NCBI RefSeq assembly: GCF_000212415.1
Contig: NC_015500.1
Coordinates: 2,790,001 to 2,854,000, forward strand
From: Treponema brennaborense DSM 12168
GTDB lineage: Bacteria > Spirochaetota > Spirochaetia > Treponematales > Treponemataceae
DNA length: 64,000 nucleotides
Direction: 5' to 3'
Shown here: in pieces, positions 34,881 through 43,574 of the stretch
Layout of the letters: each line of letters opens with the position of its first letter
Position numbering within the stretch: the first letter of the stretch is position 1
The notes under the pieces: model-generated
The model's database searches: none
Seen by the model: only the letters and a program-made list of their open reading frames with translations
Told to the model about the DNA's origin: nothing
Made by a program: the position numbers and the translations under genes

Positions 34881-35886
34881 ATTTTATTTTTGCCGATTCT
34901 ATCATTTTCTTATACATTTCCATATTTTTTTCTATAAATTGAGAATATCCGTTTATTTTTAAGATATTAAATTCATTTCCATCATTCGATAAAAGACATA
35001 CAATGCACGTATTTAATTCATAATATTCGTAATCCATGACTTTATAAATCAAGCATACAGAATTTCCCATTTTTTGTATTTCAACCGAATCCGGAATTAC
35101 AATTGCGTTTACATTTAACAACTCGATCATAAAATACGTCCAAAAATCTGCAAGCTGCATTGCATCGAGCCGGATTATATCGGACCAAATTATAGAATCA
35201 CGTTTCGTCGTGTCCGACAGAGCATAACAATTTTCCTGCTCTAAATGAAAGTTTTCCGGCAAAGAAATTTCTATATTCCCGATTTGCGTATTTTTCGTTT
35301 TTCCGACTTTTACCGTATTCATTTCACGAATTACGGCAGCAGGTAAAATATCAGAATTCAGAAACGGACCAATTTCATCGGGTGATAAACTTCCGAATCT
35401 GTCACATTTTATGACCACAGTACCGTTTGCATCAGATTCACTTATCAAATTTGTAATGGGAACATAAAAATCTATCACGGCTGAACTTATGAGATTTCCA
35501 TTTAAATCATTCCTTTGAGAAATAAACGCCGACGGGAGATTTTCTCTTAGCCCCAAGTCAGTATATGAAAATATATTTACAAGTTTCGGCTTTACGATAC
35601 TTTCAAAATCGTCTTTTGAACCTTCGACAGCTTCCAGAAATTTAATCTCCGTATAAAAAGCTTTTTTTATGCTGATTTTGCTCGTAATGCCGTCTTCCGT
35701 ACCGGCAGGTCTGTAACGTACATAAAAACAATCCTGCGCGTTGACCAGATTGATTCGATTCCCATCCTTATCGGAATAAATGACACAGGCCCCCGGCATA
35801 TCACTTAAAAAATCAGTATCCAGTTTTTGTGCGAACAGATTTACTGCAAGAAACGACAATACCAATAAAAACAACTGCTTTTTCAT
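34879..35886 (-). CDS. exported protein of unknown function
   Basis: This 335-residue protein has a classic signal peptide (KKQLFLLVLSFLAVNLFAQ) and is otherwise unrecognised. The mature part is mixed alpha/beta with few Cys and no membrane helix; segments such as GNIEISLPENFHLEQENCYAL and YEYYELNTCIVCLL suggest a soluble periplasmic protein. Base composition is clearly AT-richer than the housekeeping genes on either side, hinting at different origin. It lies 26 bp after the flavodoxin-like gene and could be the last gene of the TetR operon, but no overlap couples it. Confidence 0.72.
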   Translation of the reverse strand: MKKQLFLLVLSFLAVNLFAQKLDTDFLSDMPGACVIYSDKDGNRINLVNAQDCFYVRYRPAGTEDGITSKISIKKAFYTEIKFLEAVEGSKDDFESIVKPKLVNIFSYTDLGLRENLPSAFISQRNDLNGNLISSAVIDFYVPITNLISESDANGTVVIKCDRFGSLSPDEIGPFLNSDILPAAVIREMNTVKVGKTKNTQIGNIEISLPENFHLEQENCYALSDTTKRDSIIWSDIIRLDAMQLADFWTYFMIELLNVNAIVIPDSVEIQKMGNSVCLIYKVMDYEYYELNTCIVCLLSNDGNEFNILKINGYSQFIEKNMEMYKKMIESAKIK

Positions 35887-35912
35887 TTTCTTCCTAAATA
35901 ACTCGGTATTTT

Positions 35913-36473
35913 CTAGATCAGCGTTGCGGCTTTTCGTTCGATTTTCTGCGGAAGTATTTCCATTCCTTTCGTTCCCGGCAGCACAATTTTTCCTTTGAGT
36001 TTAAATCCTGAAGCTGCAAGAACTTCCTTTACGGCAGCGACAGCTTTTGTGCTTTGTCCTGCAAGAATATTGAAAGGAAACGGCGTCGTGCACGTTACAA
36101 CAATATATGCTTTTTTACCTTCATGCAACGGTTTCGGTATTCCGAGCTTTGTCTCTGCCATAAGAATACCCACCAGACGGTCAAAAAGCCTTTTCAAATC
36201 TCCGTTCATATTTCCCCAGTACACGGGAGTTCCGACAACAACCGCATCACACGTTCGGATTTCTTCCGCAATCTTGTGCGCGTCGTCTTTTTGCAGAACA
36301 CACAACCTGTTTTTTCTGCAAGCCATGCAACCGATGCATGATTTAAATGCAAGATTGCTGACAGTATAAGAACGGACTTCATCATTCCGTTTTGCGCTTT
36401 CCTCAATAATACGCAGTATCTGAGACAACCTTCCGCCGTTTCGCGGAGAGCCGTTTAACAGCAGTATTTTCAT
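35913..36473 (-). CDS. flavodoxin-like NAD(P)H-dependent FMN oxidoreductase
   Basis: This 186-residue flavoprotein has the NADPH-dependent FMN reductase pattern: MKILLLNGSPRNGG (phosphate-binding loop), a Cys-containing segment CIGCMACRKNRLC, then VVVGTPVYWGNMNGDLKRL (isoalloxazine-contacting loop) and YIVVTCTTPFPF. The CxxCxxC-type cluster is as in iron-sulfur flavoproteins, so it could bind a 4Fe-4S centre, or the Cys may be structural. The start codon overlaps the stop of the DUF2271 gene by 4 bp. It should be an electron carrier or reductase in that system. Confidence 0.87.
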   Translation of the reverse strand: MKILLLNGSPRNGGRLSQILRIIEESAKRNDEVRSYTVSNLAFKSCIGCMACRKNRLCVLQKDDAHKIAEEIRTCDAVVVGTPVYWGNMNGDLKRLFDRLVGILMAETKLGIPKPLHEGKKAYIVVTCTTPFPFNILAGQSTKAVAAVKEVLAASGFKLKGKIVLPGTKGMEILPQKIERKAATLI

Positions 36474-37111
36474 TTTTCAGCCTGCTTTGCGGCAACGGCA
36501 ATACATTTTACAATTTTATTTGCAGTTGTAAGCTGCGAAAAATCTTCTGAAATATTTCCGGTCTTCCCGTTCACATCGCCGGTTCCGGCAAACCGCAGAA
36601 CAATTTCCCCGTTTAGTTCAGCGGGTAATTCGGCTTCATAAATAACGGAAGGCTGACCGTTAACTCCCGAGTTTTCTTTCGTATAAAAATCATTGTAGTC
36701 AAAACTGTTGTTGAACTCTGCTTTGATAATGTACGGGTTTTCATCAATATCCGCCGAAAAAACGATTCCCCTTTTGGGAGTTGCAGATGTTACCGCATCA
36801 ATCTGCAAATCCGAATCATTCCGGGTTCCCGTTGATTCTTTATTGCTGTCGAATTTTGCAGCGTGATACCAGACCGGCAATGATTCAGGGCGGCCTTCTT
36901 TCGGACTGAAGACCCAAGTTTTTTTACTTGCACGGTTTGTCACATACAATGTTTTTACATAATTGCCTTTTGCATCTTCCAGCCAAACTGCAACTTGCGG
37001 ATCGCGTTTTTCTTTCCAGTTTTCACCGGCGTCTATAGAAATAGTAATCCCTTTTGCCGATAGCATCGAGCAAACAATTGTTGATAGAATCAATGCTGAT
37101 ATCTTTTTCAT
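36470..37111 (-). CDS. DUF2271 periplasmic protein
   Basis: From ATG 37111 the protein has 213 residues with a signal peptide (KKISALILSTIVCSMLSA). The core matches DUF2271: VAVWLEDAKGNYVKTLYVT, then RPESLPVWYHAAKFDSN, then the conserved DAVTSATPKRG near residue 110. DUF2271 proteins often accompany ApbE flavin transferase and membrane flavin electron-transfer systems. Interestingly DAVTSAT resembles an ApbE flavinylation site (D-x-x-[ST]-[GS]-A-T), here DAVTSAT, so the Thr before Pro may carry FMN. That is an inference. It overlaps TetR (4 bp) upstream and the flavodoxin-like gene (4 bp) downstream. Confidence 0.85.
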   Translation of the reverse strand: MKKISALILSTIVCSMLSAKGITISIDAGENWKEKRDPQVAVWLEDAKGNYVKTLYVTNRASKKTWVFSPKEGRPESLPVWYHAAKFDSNKESTGTRNDSDLQIDAVTSATPKRGIVFSADIDENPYIIKAEFNNSFDYNDFYTKENSGVNGQPSVIYEAELPAELNGEIVLRFAGTGDVNGKTGNISEDFSQLTTANKIVKCIAVAAKQAEK

Positions 37112-37710
37112 TTTTCTTCCTCCGTAAAAACGGTATCCAGCCAGATTTTTATGAATCTGTCCGTAAATAAATTTCCTTTTTCCCAATATTCCGTATCCGC
37201 TCTTTTCAAAAGCACAGACTCTATACAGCCCCAAAGTCCCGAAACAAGGATACCGACATCAAGTTTCGGATTCGCAGATTTCGCGATGCCTTGTTCTATG
37301 CAGCGTTCCAACAGCTCGGTTCCCGTTCTGTTGCACACATAATACTTTTCAATAGTCGATTCGTCCGCGTCATCTGCCGGTTTTATTCCCTGCATGACAA
37401 TCAGCGCTTTTCTCGGATTGGAAAAACACCAGTCCCGGTACGAATTAATAGCACGGAGGATCTGTATTTTAGAAGTTTTGCCCTTTTTTGCATTTTCAGA
37501 AATGACCTGATTAAGCTCGTTCAAGCAGTCGAGACTGATTTCCTGAAAAAGCGTATCTTTATCTTTGTAATAATGATAGATGTTTGCAGCTGTTATCCCG
37601 CAGTTTGCAGCTATATCACGCATACCGATTTCATCAGGATTCTTCTTCATAAGAAGTGCAAGCGTTTTTGATTTTATTGCCGTTATAATTTCCGTATTCG
37701 CAGTCCGCAT
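37108..37710 (-). CDS. TetR-family transcriptional regulator
   Basis: The 200-residue repressor has a TetR N-terminal helix-turn-helix (IAANCGITAANIYHYYKDKD, ~33-52), with YHYYKDKDTLF being the typical recognition-helix end, and a variable helical ligand domain. It is the first gene of a three-gene block, overlapping DUF2271 by 4 bp. An inverted repeat in its promoter suggests autoregulation and control of the redox genes. The ligand is unknown; a flavin-linked or xenobiotic signal fits the neighbours, but is speculation. Confidence 0.92.
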   Translation of the reverse strand: MRTANTEIITAIKSKTLALLMKKNPDEIGMRDIAANCGITAANIYHYYKDKDTLFQEISLDCLNELNQVISENAKKGKTSKIQILRAINSYRDWCFSNPRKALIVMQGIKPADDADESTIEKYYVCNRTGTELLERCIEQGIAKSANPKLDVGILVSGLWGCIESVLLKRADTEYWEKGNLFTDRFIKIWLDTVFTEEEK

Positions 37711-37730
37711 ATTTTCCCGTTTTATTGAAC

Positions 37731-37765
37731 ATTGATAATTTAACAGTGTTTAACAATAAAGTCAA
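37731..37765 (-). promoter_or_regulatory. promoter and candidate TetR operator
   Basis: On the minus strand TTGACT (37765-37760) and TAAATT (37742-37737) are spaced 17 bp. Overlapping them, ATTGATAAT and TTTAACAAT (37731-37757) form an imperfect inverted repeat (7 of 9 bp) around a 9-bp centre. This fits autorepression by the TetR protein. Confidence 0.5.
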
Positions 37766-37831
37766 GAGGCTGAATCACCGATTGCAAAATCGGTACGGAG
37801 ATTAAGCACACGTAACTGAACGTCGGGCAGC

Positions 37832-37869
37832 AGTTCAGGACGTCCGCCTGGCAGCGGCCGTCCTGAACT
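37832..37869 (-). terminator. strong stem-loop after tex
   Basis: An 11-bp perfect stem (AGTTCAGGACG / CGTCCTGAACT) with inner CCGC/GCGG pairing lies 26 bp past the tex stop. No T tract follows, so it may be an mRNA-stabilising or Rho-assisted end. Confidence 0.5.
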
Positions 37870-37895
37870 CGCGCTTTCTCAGCGCAACGTGCCCT

Positions 37896-40337
37896 TTACC
37901 GCTTGTTCTTCAGCAAAGCGGCGAACGGGTTGTAGCTCATGCCGTCGTCGTCGCGGGAAGAGCGGCCGTACGAATCTTGCCCGCCGCGGCGTTCGCGGCC
38001 GCCGGAACGCTCACCCGACGGCGAATTTACCGAACTTCCGACGCCCACCGCTCGGCGGTCGTCCGGACCTCGCCTTTTTCCTTCCGCAGAACCGGGAGCG
38101 CCCTTTTTGGCAACGACCACGCGGCGAACGCCGCCTTCGGTTTTACCCGAAGCGCTTGCTCCGCCCTGACCGACGCGCGAAGCTGCGTCGCTTTTGAGCG
38201 AAAGACTGATGCGGCGCCGGTCCGCGTCGAGTCCGATAATCGTGCATTCTTTGATGTCGCCCACTTTGAGCACTTCCATCGGATCGGTCACGAACGAATC
38301 GCTCAATTCCGAAATATGCAGCAGCGCCGTTTCCTTGATTCCCAAATCTACGAACGCGCCGAAGTCTACGACGTTTTTGATTTTGCCGGTAACTTTCATA
38401 CCCTCTTTCAAATCTTCGAACGTTACGACGCCTTTCTGCATGATCGGTTTGGGATATCCGTCGCGCGGGTCACGGTTGGGTTTTTGCAATTCTTCTATTA
38501 TATCGCTCACCGTCTGGTCGCCGAGCGAATATTTTTCTTTCAATTCCTTTTTGACTGCACCGGGAATATCCGACTTCTGCTGTACGAGCGGCAGCACTTC
38601 GCGCGCAGCCTGATAGTTTTCCGGATGCACCCAGGTGTTGTCCAGCGGATCGGCACTTTCGGGAATCTTCAAAAATCCCGCGCACTGCTCGAACGTTTTT
38701 GCGCCCATGCCGCCCACTTTCATCAACTCGTCGCGGCTGGTAATTTTACCGTGCTCGTCGCGATACGCGACTATTTTCTTTGCAAGCGAACCGTTGATGC
38801 CAGAAACGTATTTCAAAAGCGAATACGACGCCGTGTTCAAATTGACACCGACGTTGTTTACGACCGAACCGACCACTTCGTCGAGCATTTCCGAAAGCTT
38901 TTTCTGGTTTACGTCGTGCTGATACAGTCCGACGCCGATCGACTTGGGATCAATCTTAACCAATTCCGCAAGCGGGTCCTGCAATCTGCGCCCGATGGAA
39001 ATCGCACCGCGGATAGTCAAGTCAAGATCGGGGAATTCTTCACGCGCCGTATCGCTCGCCGAATACACGGACGCACCGTCTTCATCCACTACCGTATACA
39101 ACACTTCGGGAAAGTTTTCGTTTATCACGCGCGACACGATTTCCTGCACTTCGCGCGTTCCCGTACCGTTGCCTACGGCAACCAGCTGCACGTTATACTG
39201 CATGATCGCCTTGCGGATAGCGGCGGCCGCACCGTCGGGGTCGGCAACCTGCTTAACCACAAAATACCCCAAATATTTACCCGTTTCGTCCAGTGCGGCA
39301 CACTTGGTTCCCGTGCGGATACCCGGGTCAACGCCCAGAACGCGCGTACCTTTAATCGGCTGCTGCATCAGCAGATTTTTCAGGTTTTCGCTGAAAATGC
39401 CGATACCGTGTTCGTCCGCCTCGTCGGCCTGATCGCCGCGGATTTCGCGCACGACGGCCGGCGACAACAGACGCACCAGTCCGTCTTCAATCGCTTCCGC
39501 GTGATATTTATTGTTGATCACGTACTTATGCTTTATCACGTCGATCGCGCCGTCCACGTCCACGTCGATGGTAACCTCAAGCTGACTTTCGCGCTCGCCG
39601 CGATTTATCGCCAAAATGCGGTGCGGCTTGATTTGATTCAGCGGCTCCTCGTAATCCCAGTACATCTGATACACGGACGTTTTTGCCGCCGATTCGTCGC
39701 CCACACCTTTGACGATAATTTTACCGGTTCGCAGATAGAAACCGCGCACGTCGGAACGGTTTTCACTGCCCTGCGCCGTACGCTCGGCAAGAATGTCCTT
39801 TGCCCCGGAAATCGCGTCTTCCGCCGACGCAACCGACAATTCCGGCGCCTCCGCGTTTTCGCACACGAATTCGGCCGCCTTCGCCAGTACCGCCGCATCG
39901 TCCAGTTCAAGCATCGCGTCGGCAAGCGGATCGAGTCCTTTTTCGATCGCCGCCATACCGCGCGTCTTCTTTTTCTTTTTGAACGGCGCCCACAAATCTT
40001 CAAGCTCGGTCAGCGTCTTCGCATTCATAGCCGCTTCGTACAGGGACTCGGTCAATTTATTCTGGCCGAAAATCCCTTTTACAATCTCAAGCCGCCGCGT
40101 TTCAAGATTTGAATAACTTTTAAATAAGTGATCCGTGTCGCGAACCTGCACTTCATCCAAAGACCCGTGCGCTTCCTTACGATAGCGCGAAATGAACGGG
40201 ATGGTACACCCTTCGTTAATCAGCGAAATAACCGCGCTCACCTGCGCAACGCGGATCGAAAGCTCATCCGCAATCCGTTTCATGATGTCAACTTCATTCA
40301 CCGCAAGCGCGTCAATGTTTTCCTGTGTCAATTCCAT
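37896..40337 (-). CDS. tex: Tex-family S1 RNA-binding transcription accessory protein
   Basis: Tex is a conserved nucleic-acid-binding protein thought to act with RNA polymerase and RNA. The 813-residue protein shows the full order: N-terminal helical region (FISRYRKEAHGSLDEVQ), YqgF/RNase H-like domain (VLGVDPGIRTGTKCA), helix-hairpin-helix (LNTASYSLLKYVSGINGSLA, GKITSRDELMKVGGMGAKTFEQ in part), and a C-terminal S1 domain at ~640-715 (VTGKIKNVVDFGAFVDLG). Beyond S1 a ~90-residue Arg/Gly/Ser-rich tail is longer than in enterobacterial Tex. I start at ATG 40337; an ATG 48 bp earlier is less conserved. It stands alone between the TetR block and the PF06541-like gene. Confidence 0.95.
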   Translation of the reverse strand: MELTQENIDALAVNEVDIMKRIADELSIRVAQVSAVISLINEGCTIPFISRYRKEAHGSLDEVQVRDTDHLFKSYSNLETRRLEIVKGIFGQNKLTESLYEAAMNAKTLTELEDLWAPFKKKKKTRGMAAIEKGLDPLADAMLELDDAAVLAKAAEFVCENAEAPELSVASAEDAISGAKDILAERTAQGSENRSDVRGFYLRTGKIIVKGVGDESAAKTSVYQMYWDYEEPLNQIKPHRILAINRGERESQLEVTIDVDVDGAIDVIKHKYVINNKYHAEAIEDGLVRLLSPAVVREIRGDQADEADEHGIGIFSENLKNLLMQQPIKGTRVLGVDPGIRTGTKCAALDETGKYLGYFVVKQVADPDGAAAAIRKAIMQYNVQLVAVGNGTGTREVQEIVSRVINENFPEVLYTVVDEDGASVYSASDTAREEFPDLDLTIRGAISIGRRLQDPLAELVKIDPKSIGVGLYQHDVNQKKLSEMLDEVVGSVVNNVGVNLNTASYSLLKYVSGINGSLAKKIVAYRDEHGKITSRDELMKVGGMGAKTFEQCAGFLKIPESADPLDNTWVHPENYQAAREVLPLVQQKSDIPGAVKKELKEKYSLGDQTVSDIIEELQKPNRDPRDGYPKPIMQKGVVTFEDLKEGMKVTGKIKNVVDFGAFVDLGIKETALLHISELSDSFVTDPMEVLKVGDIKECTIIGLDADRRRISLSLKSDAASRVGQGGASASGKTEGGVRRVVVAKKGAPGSAEGKRRGPDDRRAVGVGSSVNSPSGERSGGRERRGGQDSYGRSSRDDDGMSYNPFAALLKNKR

Positions 40338-40477
40338 ATAAATACATACTCCTGCGGGCCTGTGCCCCACCGCTTCCAAAATCAAAAAAAGCGGGTAATG
40401 CTTATTCTACTGAAAAACGGCACCGGAAGCAAGGCGCGCGGTTTCGGGAAACGCAAACCTGAGCGGATGCATTTTGC

Positions 40478-40516
40478 GGGGGAAAGCCTTCCCCCTGGCC
40501 CGCACGCTGTTGCGGG
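40478..40516. repeat. pair of GC-rich hairpins between tex and the PF06541-like gene
   Basis: GGGGGAA-AGCC-TTCCCCC (40478-40495) is followed by GCCCGC ... GCGGGC (40498-40516), and more C/G blocks follow. No U tract is present. It resembles a dispersed intergenic hairpin element; here there is one copy. Confidence 0.5.
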
Positions 40517-40567
40517 CACCCCCTTCTGCGGGGACGAGTGCGCAAACGCCCCGCAACGCCCCGAACG

Positions 40568-41329
40568 TCATCGTTCCGTACGCTGCCGTGCAGCAGTAGC
40601 CGGCGAACGGCGGATAAATTCTTCAAACTTATCGACGCGCTCGCTCAAATAGTCGCCGTTATGCACGGTAAAAAACCGGACGCGGCCGGCAAGTTTGAGT
40701 TTGCGCTGCAGCGTCTGAAAATCGATCGGAACGGAGCGGTCAATTTCGGCCGCCTTTTTACGCAGCACCGTACCTAAATGGAACGAAAACGCACCGTCAA
40801 CGATGAACAGTCCGAAACCTATTCCCACGACGAACGAAAACCACGGGTGCGCCGTAAACCATATCACCAGCCGCTGAATCGGCGGAAACAGAAAAAAGTA
40901 ATACACGGCGGAAAGTACGCCCCAAATAACCGTAAATTTGGGACAGATCACGCCCTGCACGTTTCCCCACTCGCCCGAATAATCCCACAGCTTGATGTGC
41001 ATCCCCTTGACGAACAGGATACCCGCGATATATTCGATCAGCGTCATCGCGAGCGCCATAATCGCGAACATACACGCGTAATGCAGAACACCGCCGTTAT
41101 CCACGCTCAGCAGCTGCGATTCAAACAGCGACAGCACGTACAGCACCGCCACGCCGAAGCCGTACAGCGGCAGACACGGTCCGGTCAGAAATCCGGGATT
41201 CAGCCATTTGCGCTCGGGGTTCGCTTTGGAAACGAACCGCCGGAACAGCAGTTCCAACACCCATCCCATCGTGCCGCCGAAAAAAAACAGAAACACGATA
41301 ACGATAAAACGCTGATACAAACCGAACAT
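40568..41329 (-). CDS. PF06541-type membrane protein (putative ABC permease, CmpB-like)
   Basis: The 253-residue protein has about six membrane helices and matches the family often named putative ABC transporter permease CmpB (PF06541): FFGGTMGWVLELLFRRF, then WLNPGFLTGPCLPLYGFG, then WDYSGEWGNVQGVICPKF. The family label as ABC permease is uncertain because no ATPase gene accompanies it here. The C-terminal ~50 residues are a charged cytoplasmic tail. No regulatory site is seen. Confidence 0.85.
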   Translation of the reverse strand: MFGLYQRFIVIVFLFFFGGTMGWVLELLFRRFVSKANPERKWLNPGFLTGPCLPLYGFGVAVLYVLSLFESQLLSVDNGGVLHYACMFAIMALAMTLIEYIAGILFVKGMHIKLWDYSGEWGNVQGVICPKFTVIWGVLSAVYYFFLFPPIQRLVIWFTAHPWFSFVVGIGFGLFIVDGAFSFHLGTVLRKKAAEIDRSVPIDFQTLQRKLKLAGRVRFFTVHNGDYLSERVDKFEEFIRRSPATAARQRTER

Positions 41330-41475
41330 TCATACCTCCAAAGTAATTCAAACGGACGCGCCGCGTCTGCAACACGTCAGCCCGCGGCGATTCGGCTCCG
41401 GCGGACTTGCCTTGCGTACATATCCAAAGGACGTCCCAAACAATATGCCCCGTGAAGCACACTTCGGGATGACAC

Positions 41476-41504
41476 CCGTGAATACCTCATCGGGCAATTC
41501 ACGG
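41476..41504 (-). terminator. hairpin after the exported-protein gene
   Basis: CCGTGAAT/ATTCACGG, an 8-bp perfect stem with a 13-nt loop, 15 bp past the stop at 41520. No T tract follows, so termination is uncertain. Confidence 0.35.
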
Positions 41505-41519
41505 CAGGGCCGAAAAAAG

Positions 41520-42197
41520 TCAATACGGAATACACGCCGCAGGTATTTCAGGCAATCCGCCGGCTCCCCATGAAACCGTTTTTGAAAATTTCACGCAGAC
41601 GGTAACCGTTTCACCGAAAAGGATATGTTTTAAACACAGTTTCGTTTGAGGTTCAATATACGACACGGAATACACGATATCGTCAATTCCGTATGACTTA
41701 TATTCATCGCAAACGACGCCCGCTATTTTAAGCGTTTTTCCGGTTCTTTCCATTCGCTTAATGGAACCGTCGTCAAACTCTTTCCAAAGCTTGCGCAGCA
41801 GCATTTGATCCGCATATCTGTTATCGTACTCGTCGTTCATCAGCGTGTCTCGCGGATCCGCATCACCCGTTCCGTAATCGTAAAAACAGGCATCTTCAAA
41901 CGAATAGGAAAGATCTCGCCATTGTCCGTTTTCAAAAATATAGAATTGTTCTTCAGGAAATTCTCCCGTCTGACTGAAATAGTAATCGTTTCCCTTCTTT
42001 GCAATAGTGAAAACTTCTTTCGCGTCTTCACTGTCAACGGCTTTTTCAACCGTTATATGATAAGTATCCGGAAAGGTGATTTTAAACGCATCCTTTTTCC
42101 CCGTTACATCTTCGGCAAAAACGGAAAGTGCCGGAAACGAAACCAGCACCCCCAAAAACACGCCCAGCGGTAATACGTTTCGAAAAATCTTTTTCAT
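41520..42197 (-). CDS. exported protein of unknown function
   Basis: This 225-residue protein has a long signal peptide (to ALSVFAED) and no recognised family. The mature protein is rich in Tyr, Asp and Phe (FYIFENGQWRDLSYSFEDA, YSVSYIEPQTKLCLK), with four Cys that could form disulfides. The pattern of a query sentence such as YYFSQTGEFPEEQFYIFENG recalls outer-membrane lipoprotein carrier-like beta proteins, but this is not secure. The ribosome site AAGGAGAAATGG precedes the ATG. Confidence 0.72.
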   Translation of the reverse strand: MKKIFRNVLPLGVFLGVLVSFPALSVFAEDVTGKKDAFKITFPDTYHITVEKAVDSEDAKEVFTIAKKGNDYYFSQTGEFPEEQFYIFENGQWRDLSYSFEDACFYDYGTGDADPRDTLMNDEYDNRYADQMLLRKLWKEFDDGSIKRMERTGKTLKIAGVVCDEYKSYGIDDIVYSVSYIEPQTKLCLKHILFGETVTVCVKFSKTVSWGAGGLPEIPAACIPY

Positions 42198-42366
42198 AAA
42201 CCATTTCTCCTTTGCTGATATGTTTTATAATAACACGGCGAATGTCCCGTGTAAACCTGAGCGCTGCACTATAAAATCTGAACATATTCCGCCACGTCAG
42301 TACGACACGACACACTGGAACAGAGGCCGCGGATATGGTATCATGTCATGTATCAAAGGAATCGCC

Positions 42367-42741
42367 GTGAAAAGAGAATTGGGAATCGCAAGATGCGGCC
42401 TCGCCTGCTGCTTATGTACCGAAAACGACCGGTGCGCGGGCTGCAATTCGGGAGACTGTCCGGATAAAAACTGGTGCGAAAACCGGAACTGTTCGCTCGA
42501 TAAAAATATCGGGCACTGCTTCAGCTGTACGGAAGAATGCAGGAAAGGATTGCTGAAAAAAATCAAACCGTATGCATTCACGTTGTTCGTAAAAAGATAC
42601 GGAGAAAACGCGCTGCTGGATCGGCTGGCCGAAAATGAAAAAAACGGCGTCGTCTATCACCGCAAAGGGATAACCGGCGACTACGACGATTTTGACGACG
42701 CAGAAAAACTGATAGAATTCATAAAAACGGGCAAACGGTAG
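42367..42741 (+). CDS. small Cys-rich protein, DUF3795-like
   Basis: I start at GTG 42367, preceded by AAAGGA at good spacing; an ATG at 42343 lacks one. The 124-residue protein begins RELGIARCGLACCLCTEN and has about ten Cys in the first 60 residues (CAGCNSGDCP, CENRNCSLD, CFSCTEECRKG), the DUF3795 pattern. These Cys could bind zinc or an iron-sulfur centre. The C-terminal half is helical. It is a lone gene between an exported protein (minus strand) and the next plus-strand gene. Confidence 0.78.
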   Translation: MKRELGIARCGLACCLCTENDRCAGCNSGDCPDKNWCENRNCSLDKNIGHCFSCTEECRKGLLKKIKPYAFTLFVKRYGENALLDRLAENEKNGVVYHRKGITGDYDDFDDAEKLIEFIKTGKR

Positions 42742-42892
42742 GTTTCAGGTTGCCGCACGGGCAAGCGGTTTAGCCCTTATCCGTTCCGCATACCACCGCA
42801 TGTACGCGTCAACGCATTGTCTCCGAAAATACCGCAGAAATATCGGCGTATTTTATAGAAAAAAAAGCGTACGTCAGGTTATACTTCATGGT

Positions 42893-43480
42893 ATGAACAT
42901 ACCTTTTTTTATCTGCATTATCGCCGCAATACTGTGTGTCGCAGTGGTATCAAAACGGCGCGGCGCGAACGGTTCCGCCCGAAACACCGAAGGGAACGGA
43001 AATGAAACCGCCGGCACCGCATATACAGAAGTCGGCGAACCTGCCGCAACCGACGAATCGGGCGATGCCGACAAAGAGCAATTCTCCGCGAAGTTCTTCG
43101 AGCGGATACGAAACGGTGAAGAATCCCAAACGTTTTTGACCCTTTCCTATCAGGGAGACTGTGCGGTAATTCAAAGCCTGCTGCAAAGTGCGGACATCCC
43201 GTCATTTACGGAATTTGAACACTTCAATCTGGTTAAAGGCGGCGGACTGTGGGGAGGCGGAGCGGGAACGGATATAAAACTTTCAATACTGAAAAACGAC
43301 TACGACACGGCGTTTGAAATCGTCGATCAGTTTATCCGAAACAAAAGCGAAACGCTGCAGCACCGCGATTCCGCCGGAGCGGAAGCCGCCAAGACGACCG
43401 CCGCGCTGCTGGCAGGAAGCCCGGTAACTCCGACACAGCGTATTTTAGGTATTACCGTCTATCCCAAACACGACGAATAG
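42893..43480 (+). CDS. membrane-anchored DUF2007-type protein
   Basis: From ATG 42893 the protein has 195 residues: an N-terminal membrane helix (IPFFICIIAAILCVAVV), a variable linker, and a ~70-residue domain (FLTLSYQGDCAVIQSLLQS, then SILKNDYDTAFEIVDQF) that resembles DUF2007, a small ferredoxin-like fold called a putative signal-transducing protein. The C-terminal ~25 residues are a separate tail ending ITVYPKHDE. The last 28 bp are part of a sequence repeated 3.7 kb downstream. Confidence 0.68.
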   Translation: MNIPFFICIIAAILCVAVVSKRRGANGSARNTEGNGNETAGTAYTEVGEPAATDESGDADKEQFSAKFFERIRNGEESQTFLTLSYQGDCAVIQSLLQSADIPSFTEFEHFNLVKGGGLWGGGAGTDIKLSILKNDYDTAFEIVDQFIRNKSETLQHRDSAGAEAAKTTAALLAGSPVTPTQRILGITVYPKHDE

Positions 43481-43544
43481 CGTCCTCTGTGCAAGCAGCG
43501 TCCATTACGCGGGCGTGTCCTCTGCGCGGCGCGAAACGTGGAGC
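43453..43544 (+). repeat. direct repeat, left copy, with 18-bp insertion
   Basis: Shares its two ends with 47192-47266: TACCGTCTATCCCAAACACG, then a block of ~40 bp ending GCGCGAAACGTGGAGC. It includes the final codons of the DUF2007-type gene. An extra 18 bp here (TCTGTGCAAGCAGCGTCC) interrupts the otherwise matching sequence. Confidence 0.88.
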
Positions 43545-43574
43545 ATACACGCAGCGCGCGGGCGTGTCCTCGGT

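Noticed and set aside
37977-40112. Long open frame (711 codons) on the plus strand opposite tex
   Set aside because: It is fully antisense to a strongly conserved Tex protein and has Arg/His/Phe-rich composition typical of shadow frames in GC-rich genes.
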